This document shows, piece after piece, positions 18,222-25,819 of a stretch of 64,000 bases of DNA. A program made the position numbers and the translations under genes. The notes under the pieces are model-generated. The model searched no databases. It was not told the DNA's origin and worked only from the letters and a program-made list of their open reading frames with translations. Source of the stretch: JBBITI01 sp963735055 (lineage in GTDB: Bacteria > Chloroflexota > Dehalococcoidia > Dehalococcoidales > UBA2162); NCBI GenBank assembly GCA_963735055.1, contig CAVTJN010000014.1, positions 23,084 through 87,083 on the forward strand, read 5' to 3'. Position 1 is the first letter of the stretch; the number at the start of each line of letters is the position of its first letter.

Positions 18222-19106
18222 ATGGCCGCAGGATACCATGCTGTTAGAATCGGCGCCGTGGAATGCACTGTGATAAGCGACGGCACCTTCCCCGGAACGC
18301 CCGCCCCCTACACATCACCGAAGCAGTTCCTTTTCCCCGCGGCATCTAGCGACCAACTGGCGCAGGCGCTGCAGGAGCATCACATCGAGTTGGAGACGGT
18401 GAACGACTGGATCATTCCCTTCGCGGGTCTGCTGATAAGAACGGGTGACAGGGTGGTGTTGATGGACACGGGGGCGGGGGGGCTGGGACCTGACACCGGA
18501 GAACTGCCGGCGAACCTCAAGGCGGCCGGCGTCGAACTCGAAGACATCGACATCATTATCCACAGTCACGCCCACCGCGACCACGTGGGCGGGAATACGG
18601 ACAGCCGGGGCAACCCGGCATTCCCTAACGCCAGTTATTTCATGTGGAAGGACGAGTGGGACTACTGGAACGCGGATGCCACGAGGCGGAGTTTTCAGGG
18701 AAGCGGGCGGGAGGCTGCCCTCGAACTGACGCTGAAGAACCTGGCGCCGCTCAGGGGCAGGGTCCAGCTGATTGAGGGCGAAGGCGAAATCATACCCGGC
18801 GTGAGTGCCGTCGAGGCGCCGGGTCATACGCCGGGGCACATGGCGTTGGCCGTTTCATCCCGGGGGCAGGATCTCCTCTGTCTGGCAGACACCGTTCATC
18901 ACGTGATTCACATGGAGCACCCGGAGTGGGCAACGGCGATCGACTACGACCGCGACCTGGTAACGGCGACCCGGCGGAAGCTGTTGGGCCGGGCGGCCCG
19001 GGACAAGACGCTGGTATTTTCCACCCATATGCCGTTCCCGGGTCTAGGCCACGTCGTCCCCAGGGGAGATGCCTGGCAGTGGCTGTCCATTGACGCCCAG
19101 ACCTGA
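18222..19106 (+). CDS. MBL-fold metallo-hydrolase
   Basis: A 294-aa metallo-beta-lactamase fold protein. The zinc motif HSHAHRDHVGG (HxHxDH) is near residue 109, a later histidine in APGHTPGHM near 202, and a bridging aspartate in CLADTVHH near 225. Such enzymes hydrolyse lactones, thioesters or phosphodiesters. A start at 18,222 is preferred because GGAAGG precedes it at good spacing; a longer in-frame start at 18,171 exists. It follows AOR by about 65 bases and may share its transcript. Confidence 0.88.
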   Translation: MAAGYHAVRIGAVECTVISDGTFPGTPAPYTSPKQFLFPAASSDQLAQALQEHHIELETVNDWIIPFAGLLIRTGDRVVLMDTGAGGLGPDTGELPANLKAAGVELEDIDIIIHSHAHRDHVGGNTDSRGNPAFPNASYFMWKDEWDYWNADATRRSFQGSGREAALELTLKNLAPLRGRVQLIEGEGEIIPGVSAVEAPGHTPGHMALAVSSRGQDLLCLADTVHHVIHMEHPEWATAIDYDRDLVTATRRKLLGRAARDKTLVFSTHMPFPGLGHVVPRGDAWQWLSIDAQT

Positions 19107-19124
19107 CGCGGTCCGACCGCAGAC

Positions 19125-20381
19125 ATGACCATTCTGCGGTCTGTGTCTTATGATAATGGAATGACCATTGCCGAAGATGCAACGCCGGATGGCAGGGCCC
19201 AATCAACCCCTCGAATTCAGTCACTCTGGCTGGCGGCCACCCCGGAAACCAATTATGCGTCTCTGCCGGGAGACACTTCCGTCGATGCCGCCGTATTGGG
19301 TGGCGGTATCGTCGGGATAACCACCGCCCTGCTGCTGGCCGAAGCCGGTCTGAAAGTGGCGCTGGTTGAATCTAACCGGATCGCCAGGGGCATCAGCGCC
19401 CACACCGCCGGAAAGATCACCTGCCTGCATCAGTTGATTTACAGTCATCTGACATCCCGATACGGCGCCGGGAAAGCCCGGATATACGCCGACGCCAACC
19501 AGGCCGGTATTGAGCAGATCGTATCCCGGATCAAACAGGAAGGCATATCCTGCGACTTCCTGCCCAAATCCGCCTACACCTATGCTGAGTCCTTGCCCGC
19601 CCGCGCCCTGGTTGAACAGGAAGTGGCCGCCGCCCAAAACCTGCAGCTGCCGGCGTCTTTCGTCGAAAGTGTTCCCCTGCCGTTCAAAACCATGGGGGCA
19701 ATCCGCATGGACAACCAGGCGCAGTTCAATCCCCGCAAGTACCTCCTTGCTCTGGCTGGTCTGCTGGCCGCCCGGGGAGGCCGGATCTTCGAAGCAACCC
19801 GGGCCTTGGACATCGAAGAGGGGAACCCCTGCGCGGTGACTACCGACAGGGCGAGCATCAAAGCCAGAGATGTCGTCATTTGTACTCATTTCCCCTTCTA
19901 CGACAGGGCCGGATTCTACAAGGCCAATCTGTTCCCGATGCGGACCTATATGATCGCGATCCGCCCGGCGGCGCCGTTTCCGGACGGCATGTTCATCGGC
20001 AGTGACGACTTCGGTCATTCGCTGCGCTCTCAAAGGGATGGACCGACCGACCTGATACTCATCGGAGGGGAAGATCATCCTGTCGAACAGGCCGACGGTA
20101 TCAACCATCACCGGCAACTGGCCAAATTCGCCCAGGACTATTATTCAGCATCAGCCGTCGAGTACTCCTGGGCCGGTCAATACAACAATACCGTCGACCG
20201 GGTCCCGTACATCGGGAAATTCGCTCCGGACAGCAAGCATCTGTTTGTAGCCACGGGATTCGGGGGTTGGGGCATGGCCCACGGTACCGCGGCCGCCATC
20301 ATGTTCCGAGATCTGATACTGCGGCGGGCAAACCCCTGGGTATCCTTCTATGATGCATCGCGCATCAGGGCGGAGGGCTAG
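19125..20381 (+). CDS. FAD-dependent oxidoreductase (DAO family), Rieske domain absent
   Basis: The 418-aa protein has an FAD-binding DAAVLGGGIVGITTALLLAE near residue 52, SAHTAGKITCLH near 93, and a C-terminal FVATGFGGWGMAHGTAAA block typical of DAO-type flavoproteins. Close relatives usually continue into a C-terminal Rieske [2Fe-2S] domain, giving about 500 residues; here the protein ends after the FAD domain. The ATG at 19,161 is an alternative start. The gene overlaps the region upstream of the MFS gene. Substrate unknown, likely an amine or amino-acid derivative. Confidence 0.85.
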   Translation: MTILRSVSYDNGMTIAEDATPDGRAQSTPRIQSLWLAATPETNYASLPGDTSVDAAVLGGGIVGITTALLLAEAGLKVALVESNRIARGISAHTAGKITCLHQLIYSHLTSRYGAGKARIYADANQAGIEQIVSRIKQEGISCDFLPKSAYTYAESLPARALVEQEVAAAQNLQLPASFVESVPLPFKTMGAIRMDNQAQFNPRKYLLALAGLLAARGGRIFEATRALDIEEGNPCAVTTDRASIKARDVVICTHFPFYDRAGFYKANLFPMRTYMIAIRPAAPFPDGMFIGSDDFGHSLRSQRDGPTDLILIGGEDHPVEQADGINHHRQLAKFAQDYYSASAVEYSWAGQYNNTVDRVPYIGKFAPDSKHLFVATGFGGWGMAHGTAAAIMFRDLILRRANPWVSFYDASRIRAEG

Positions 20382-20409
20382 TGTCCTGGCGCGGATGGGC
20401 CGTTACCGT

Positions 20410-21606
20410 ATGAAAAACGACGAGAACCGGATGCCCCGGGCGGTGCTGCCCATGACCATGCTCCTCGCTTTTGCCATGTGGTCGCCGCTGACAGTGGTCC
20501 CGCCGATGGAGACGATCCTGGCGAAAACCCTGTCCATCACCCACGCCCAGACCAGCCTCCTCTTCAGTGGTCCGATTCTAGTGCTGGCCCTTCTGGGGAT
20601 ACCGGCCGGCATCATCGCCGACCGGATAGGTGTCAAGAAGGCGGCCGGCATCGGCATGATCGTCATCGCGGCCGGCACGGCGCTCAGAGGGACCGCTACC
20701 AACTACCATGCCCTCCTCGCCTTTACCGCGGTCTACGGTCTGGGCCTGGCCCTGTCCCTGCCCAACCTGCCCAAGCTGGTCAGCCTCTGTTTTCCGCGGT
20801 CGAAAGCCAATATCACCATGGGAGTGGTTTCGGCATCCATTATCGTATCCGGCGGCCTGTCTCTGGCCATAACCATGCCCGTTGTTTACCGGCTGACAAG
20901 TTCTATTCAAGGCGTGTTTCTTGTGTGGAGCATCCCCGCCGTCCTGGCCAGCATCCTGTGGTGGCTGATCGTCAAAGATCCGCCCTGTGTAATCGTTTCG
21001 GTCGGTAACGCCGGAGCCAACGTGCGCGCTGTCCTCAGGGACCGCCGTCTCTGGCTGCTCGGCATCCTGTTTCTTCTCCACAACATCTACTTCTACACCT
21101 GGGCCGGTTGGGTACCGTCGTTTCTCCTCGGCAAGGGGGTCTCGTCAGACGTGGCCGGCTTTATCGTCTCGGTCACTCAGTGGGTGGGGATTCCGGCGGT
21201 CATCTTGGCCGCCCGCCTTTCCTCGCGGCTCGGCCGGAGAAGACCGTTTCTCTGGGCGCCCAGCATCATGCTCGCCTTCACTGCCTGGGCAATAATATGG
21301 GCCGGGATGCCCTTGACCTGGGTAATAATGGGACTCATGGGAGCGGCCACCGTCACCCGTTTCACCACCATTCAGACGCTCCCGGTGGAGATGGTGCCGC
21401 AGACCCGGACCGGCAGCGCCAGCGGGCTGGTCACCTCCGTGGGTTATCTGGGGGCGGTTATCGGACCGCTGGCCGGCGGGCTCATCATCGACGCTACCGG
21501 CCGTTTCCCCATAGTCTTTTTCATCCTGGTGGGCGTATCGATCGCCACCACCGCCCTGGCGTTCAGCATTACGGAAACCGGCCGCGAGTTGAGACCAACT
21601 GATTGA
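20410..21606 (+). CDS. MFS transporter
   Basis: A 398-aa integral membrane protein with 12 predicted helices and the MFS loop 2-3 signature GIIADRIGVKKAAGIG near residue 65. A second-half equivalent, AARLSSRLGRRRP, lies near 277. It resembles NNP/cyanate-type or organic-anion MFS carriers, but the substrate cannot be read from sequence. The ATG at 20,410 is preferred because the 20 residues upstream overlap the FAD gene end. As the last gene of the AOR-to-MFS run it may import that pathway's substrate. Confidence 0.88.
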   Translation: MKNDENRMPRAVLPMTMLLAFAMWSPLTVVPPMETILAKTLSITHAQTSLLFSGPILVLALLGIPAGIIADRIGVKKAAGIGMIVIAAGTALRGTATNYHALLAFTAVYGLGLALSLPNLPKLVSLCFPRSKANITMGVVSASIIVSGGLSLAITMPVVYRLTSSIQGVFLVWSIPAVLASILWWLIVKDPPCVIVSVGNAGANVRAVLRDRRLWLLGILFLLHNIYFYTWAGWVPSFLLGKGVSSDVAGFIVSVTQWVGIPAVILAARLSSRLGRRRPFLWAPSIMLAFTAWAIIWAGMPLTWVIMGLMGAATVTRFTTIQTLPVEMVPQTRTGSASGLVTSVGYLGAVIGPLAGGLIIDATGRFPIVFFILVGVSIATTALAFSITETGRELRPTD

Positions 21607-21858
21607 GGCCCGCCGTCTGTCAGCGATGGCATCGTCAAAACGGCCCGGGATACTGTAAACAAGAAACAAGGCTAGCCGGTCAACTACCTGAGCACGCCAG
21701 GGGATGTACGGAATTGGCTTTGGACTGGGCCCCTGGCTGACGCGGCGCCGCTGATTTCCCGCCCGGAAGACCGCCTGACAAACACCCTCGCCTGACGTTG
21801 TACCCTATAGGTGCCAACCAAGTCGTCGACGAGCCGGCTAAAGCAGGGAGATGGGAAA

Positions 21859-22077
21859 ATGGTGACAAATGTAGACGTCCGGGGACCGCTATTACCGGTG
21901 AGCGATGCGGCTCGACTTCTCTCCGTCCATCCCAACACCCTCAGACGGTGGACCGACCAGGGCATAATAAGAGCCGGTAGACTGGGCGCACGCGGTGACC
22001 GCAGATACCGGCTTGCTGATGTCCTGACTCTCTTAGAGTGTCAAAGATCGCACCAGGGGAATCCATTCGAGGACTGA
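21859..22077 (+). CDS. MerR-like/excisionase-type winged HTH protein
   Basis: The 72-aa product is essentially one DNA-binding domain: LLPVSDAARLLSVHPNTLRR provides the helix-turn-helix, followed by a short wing (RLGARGDRRYRLADV). It matches HTH_17/MerR single-domain proteins such as excisionases and small regulators. The ATG at 21,859 follows GGGAGATGGG. Its stop codon lies inside the left arm of a 17-bp perfect inverted repeat, suggesting autoregulation or transcript-end control. The spacer 21,607-21,858 before it shows nothing else. Confidence 0.8.
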   Translation: MVTNVDVRGPLLPVSDAARLLSVHPNTLRRWTDQGIIRAGRLGARGDRRYRLADVLTLLECQRSHQGNPFED

Positions 22078-22131
22078 ATACCTTCCTCTAAGAAAGGACT
22101 GAATATTTCCCTTTGAGGAAGGTATTCAGTC
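22072..22131 (+). terminator. Long perfect hairpin at the 3' end of the HTH gene
   Basis: Arms GACTGAATACCTTCCTC (22,072-22,088) and GAGGAAGGTATTCAGTC (22,115-22,131) are perfectly complementary over 17 bp with a 26-nt loop. The loop contains GACTGAATA a second time and partial pairing near its base. No T-run follows, so it is either a factor-dependent or bidirectional terminator, an RNA processing site, or an operator for the HTH protein. Confidence 0.6.
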
Positions 22132-22332
22132 ATTGTTCGCCAATACCGCTGAAGGCCCACTAACAACCACAACTGCCCGCCAATCCCAACATCAAAACCT
22201 CACCCTTCGGAAATGCGAGCGCGCTGCATTGTCGATCCATCCGGCCAGCAAGACCAGGGACCACGTACGCCGGCGAAGCAGTGCTCTTTGCCCATTGACG
22301 GAACGTCACCGGAGGCTGAAGTGGGAATCGAA

Positions 22333-22361
22333 TTGACAGCGGTGTAGCCAGGGCGTATCAT
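22333..22361 (+). promoter_or_regulatory. Sigma-70-type promoter of the SDR gene
   Basis: TTGACA at 22,333-22,338 and TATCAT at 22,356-22,361 are separated by exactly 17 bases. Transcription would begin near 22,368, about 40 bases before the SDR start with its AAGGAG site. This is one of the best promoter matches in the window. Confidence 0.6.
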
Positions 22362-22410
22362 CCCGGTGCGACCCGCCCCCGCAAAAAAGACGTCAAGGAG
22401 AAATTGGGAA

Positions 22411-23442
22411 ATGGCAGATACCCTCAATGTCCGTCCCCTGGTCATGGAGCGAACCGGATTGCGCGGCGGCGCCCTGGCAGGAGAGGTGGCCCTGATCACC
22501 GGTGGTGGCGGCAACATTGGCCTGGGCACGGCCCGCTCTTTGGCCTGGCTGGGAGCCCGGATCGTTATTGCCCAGCGGACTGCGGCCACCGGTGCGGCGG
22601 CGGCCACCCTGATCGAGCGCGAGAACGGACCGGGCACCGCTCTTTTTGTGCAGACCGACATCGCCGACAAAGAGAGCGTCAAGGCGCTCGCCGCCAAGGC
22701 GGTCGAGAAGTTCGGCAAAGTGGACATCCTGGTAAACAACGCCATGCCGATGGGTATCGGCGGGCAGTCAGTCCTGAGCACCGACGTCGATGACATGGAC
22801 AAGCAGTATGCCGTTTCCATAAGAGGAACCGCCCTGTGCCTGCAGACGTTCGTCCCGGGCATGCGGGAGCGGCATCACGGGGTGGTCACCTACCTGGCGT
22901 CGGGGTTCCGCATGCCGACCAGCAGCGGTACCTACTACGCCATCAAAGCCGGTACCAGCGCCATGATGTTGGCGCTGGCCGGAGAACTGGGCGACGTCAA
23001 GCAGTCAGGGGTAGCCGTCTTCACGCTGGTTCCCGGATGGGTCGCGACCCCCCGCCCGGTCGAGCCGGCGGCAGGACCGCTGCGGCAGTCCTTTCCCGGA
23101 ATCAACGTCGGCTACGACGGCCCGATGCCCCCGGAAGATTTGGGGGCCGCCCTGGCCTACTCCATCGTCCACGCCGCCGAAATACATGGCGCCGGCATCA
23201 CGGTGGGCCAGGTCCACAAGTACCTGAAATGGCCGTTCCCGAGGCCGGACCTGGTGCCCCGGGCCGACTTCGACCGCATCCGGGACGCCGTCGGCGTGCG
23301 GCTGCTCGGCTATTTGGGCCCGGGCTTTGACCGCCCCGGCGAACCGAAGGTCTCGATCAACCGCTCCGCCGCCAAACCCGGGGAGTCGCTCAATTTCATG
23401 GCCTTCATGTCGTCCGAGGCGGTACAGAAGGAGATCGGCTAG
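22411..23442 (+). CDS. SDR family oxidoreductase with C-terminal extension
   Basis: A 343-aa SDR with the glycine motif TGGGGNIGLGTARSL near residue 29, ILVNNA near 108 and the active-site tyrosine-lysine pair in YYAIKAG near 173. About 90 residues follow the usual SDR end and are not a domain I know, so it is a long divergent SDR. AAGGAG precedes the ATG at 22,411. It stands alone, with its own sigma-70 promoter and a MITE-like repeat after it. Substrate unknown. Confidence 0.85.
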   Translation: MADTLNVRPLVMERTGLRGGALAGEVALITGGGGNIGLGTARSLAWLGARIVIAQRTAATGAAAATLIERENGPGTALFVQTDIADKESVKALAAKAVEKFGKVDILVNNAMPMGIGGQSVLSTDVDDMDKQYAVSIRGTALCLQTFVPGMRERHHGVVTYLASGFRMPTSSGTYYAIKAGTSAMMLALAGELGDVKQSGVAVFTLVPGWVATPRPVEPAAGPLRQSFPGINVGYDGPMPPEDLGAALAYSIVHAAEIHGAGITVGQVHKYLKWPFPRPDLVPRADFDRIRDAVGVRLLGYLGPGFDRPGEPKVSINRSAAKPGESLNFMAFMSSEAVQKEIG

Positions 23443-23453
23443 CCGCCGGCTGG

Positions 23454-23597
23454 AGTAGTGCATCTAACGATTCGTTACTTTCCTTGGATCCGGAGTCACG
23501 ATCCGCGCCCTTCGACCCCACTCCGCTGCGCTTCCGGGACTTTCAGCAAGCTCGGGGTGAGCGGAATCAGACGATAGCGCTATTTGAGATGCACTAC
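23454..23597. repeat. MITE-like element with terminal inverted repeats
   Basis: The element is bounded by GTAGTGCATCT on the left and its complement AGATGCACTAC on the right. The interior holds a TTCGACCCC...GCTCGGGGTGAGCGG palindromic segment. Its right end reads, in inverted orientation, almost identically to the sequence starting at 31,848 over about 40 bases. No coding frame is present, consistent with a non-autonomous repeat. Confidence 0.55.
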
Positions 23598-23670
23598 ACT
23601 AGAGAACCGCAGCTGCCCGTCTTTGGCGGATAATCGACCTGGACAACTGTTATGTAAAGGGGAGGAAAGA

Positions 23671-25008
23671 ATGGACAAGAAATGGGAAGAGATGTCATCG
23701 GACGAAAGGCAGGAAACACTGTTCCAAAGATGGATTTCACCCGAAGGGGTGCAGTTCGCCAGCCCGCAAGCCGAGAAGCTCTACAAGGAACGGACCACCC
23801 GGATAAAAGATGCCATCCAGTTGAAGAAGCTGCCGGACCGGGTCCCGGTGATGCTCATTCCCAGCTTTGCCCCGGCCTTCTACTCCGGACTCACCCCGCG
23901 CGACGTCATGTATGACTATGACAAGATCCGGGACGCCTGGAAAAAGTTCTACGTTGACTTTCAGCCGGACACGCACGGAGGCTGCGCCGTCCCCAGCCCG
24001 GGCAAGTTCCTGGAGATTCTCGACTTCAAGCTATACAAGTGGCCCGGCCACGGACTCCCGCCGCAGACCACGTATCAGGCTATCGAAGGCGAATACATGA
24101 AGGCGGACGAATATGACGTCCTGATCCAGAATCCGCTTTACTTCTTCTACTACACCTGGCCGTCACGGGTATTCGGCGCCCTGGAACCGATCCAGACCCT
24201 GCCCCACCTCTCCTGCCTCACCGAAATGTATGGCGTGTCTTTTCCGTTCATCCCTTACGGTCTGCCCCCGGTCCAGGCCGCCTACAAGGCCCTGCTGGAA
24301 GCCGGGAACGAAGCCCTGAAATGGGTCGCCGCCATCGGCCCTTTCGACAAGGAGATGCCCGAACTGGGATTTCCGGCCCACCAGGCCGGCCCCACCAAGG
24401 CCCCGTTTGACGTGATCGGGGACACCCTCCGGGGCACCAAAGGCATCATGCTGGACATGTACCGCCAGCCCGAGAAGCTCCTCCAAGCGATGGATGTCCT
24501 GACGCCCATGTTCATTCAACTGGGCGTCGCCGCCGCCAAACAGGCCGGAAATCCGCTCATCTTTATCCCCCTGCACAAAGGCGCCGATGGTTTCCTATCC
24601 GACGCCCAATTCCGGAAATTCTACTGGCCCAGCCTCAGAAATGTCCTCATGGGCCTGATCGATGAGGGCGTGGTGCCGTTCATCTGGGCGGAGGGGGGTT
24701 ACAACTCGCGGCTGGAGGTGATCCGGGACCTGCCCAAGGGCAAGACGGCCTGGCTGTTCGATGCGACCGACATGGCCAAGGCCAAGGAAGCCTTGGGGGG
24801 CATTGCCTGCGTGGCAGGCAACATGCCCATCGGGTTACTGACCGTGGGGTCGCCTCAAGGCGCCGTTGACTACGCCCGGAAACTCATCGATACCTGCGGC
24901 AAGGGCGGCGGTTACATTATGGCCAACGGGGCCTTCTTTGACGAGGTGAAATATGAAAACCTGAAGGCCATCGTCGACGTCGTCAAGGAGTACGGCGTCT
25001 ATAAGTAG
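23671..25008 (+). CDS. Uroporphyrinogen decarboxylase-like (URO-D fold) protein
   Basis: The 445-aa protein matches the URO-D superfamily of anaerobes. Clear parts are PVMLIPSFAPAFYSGLTPRDVMYD near residue 60, a central FDVIGDTLRGTKGIMLDMYRQ and the C-terminal GNMPIGLLTVGSP with GGGYIMANG. These members are not heme enzymes but usually corrinoid-dependent methyltransferases or related C1 enzymes. No corrinoid protein is encoded nearby. The ATG at 23,671 follows a strong GGGGAGGAAAG site. Confidence 0.88.
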   Translation: MDKKWEEMSSDERQETLFQRWISPEGVQFASPQAEKLYKERTTRIKDAIQLKKLPDRVPVMLIPSFAPAFYSGLTPRDVMYDYDKIRDAWKKFYVDFQPDTHGGCAVPSPGKFLEILDFKLYKWPGHGLPPQTTYQAIEGEYMKADEYDVLIQNPLYFFYYTWPSRVFGALEPIQTLPHLSCLTEMYGVSFPFIPYGLPPVQAAYKALLEAGNEALKWVAAIGPFDKEMPELGFPAHQAGPTKAPFDVIGDTLRGTKGIMLDMYRQPEKLLQAMDVLTPMFIQLGVAAAKQAGNPLIFIPLHKGADGFLSDAQFRKFYWPSLRNVLMGLIDEGVVPFIWAEGGYNSRLEVIRDLPKGKTAWLFDATDMAKAKEALGGIACVAGNMPIGLLTVGSPQGAVDYARKLIDTCGKGGGYIMANGAFFDEVKYENLKAIVDVVKEYGVYK

Positions 25009-25819
25009 ACAGGTAGACCTGATGACCCGGCCCGAACCGGCCCCGTAGTGACGTTTGGGGGAATCCGGGTGGGGGTGGGACGTGGATGGCCGGGTCTCCG
25101 TATGGTCTCCGGAGCGAGGAAGACGACCATTCTGCGGGAGGGAGGACAACCACAGGGGGTCAAGTCCGGCCATGACGGTGACTTGGTCCCATAAGTCACG
25201 GGGCTCGGATTGCTTCGTCCCTGCGGTCCTCGCAATGACTGGGGGTGGTCAAGGGGACACTCGGCATCAGCGATAGCTTAACCGCAAGCGGTTACCCCTT
25301 GACCATTCCTCGGTACGCTCGGAAGCGGACGACCACTTCTGCGCTTCCTTCGACCCCGCTTCCTTCGACAAGCTCAGGATGAGCGGGGGGCAGGCAGGAT
25401 CCTCTGGATTCCCTCAAGGACAAGCCTCGAGGACAAGCCCATTCCCGTGTCGGAGCACGGGACAAGTTTCGTGGGAATGACGGGGGGGGTAGGGCGAAGG
25501 GAATGGGAGGGTAGCAGGCAGGATCTGGTCTCCGTAAGAGGGTGGTCAACCACAAGTGGTTTCCGTATGGTCTCCGGAATAAGTGGTCTCCGAAAGAAGG
25601 TGGACGACCATTCTCCGCTGCGTTCCGAAGAAGACGACCACCTGCGGGAGGGGGGACAACCACCTTCGGACGATTGGGCGTTCTGGATTCCCGCCTTCGC
25701 GGGAATGGCGTGAAGGCGTTCCGAAGAAGACGACCATGCAAGGCAGCCCCGGTGGAAAAGGCGGCAATTCGGACTATGATTATCTGGGGCATCGATCACT
25801 TCGCAGGGGGTGAAATTCA
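25009..25819. repeat. Intergenic mosaic of palindromic repeat elements
   Basis: This 810-bp gap has no credible gene. It is built from short repeats of kinds seen between genes in many environmental bacterial genomes: a GGATTGCTTCGTCCC...CTCGCAATGAC element (about 25,207-25,240), a TTCGACAAGCTCAGGATGAGCGG element (about 25,366-25,388), a GGATTCCCGCCTTCGCGGGAA hairpin (about 25,687-25,708) and recurring GACGACCA...GGGAGG...GACAACCAC blocks near 25,125, 25,600 and 25,640. The family names are not certain. Each element is palindromic or inverted. Confidence 0.55.

Noticed and set aside
23682..23915. Alternative frames within the URO-D gene
   Set aside because: They are out-of-frame shadows of a clearly conserved protein with a strong ribosome site.
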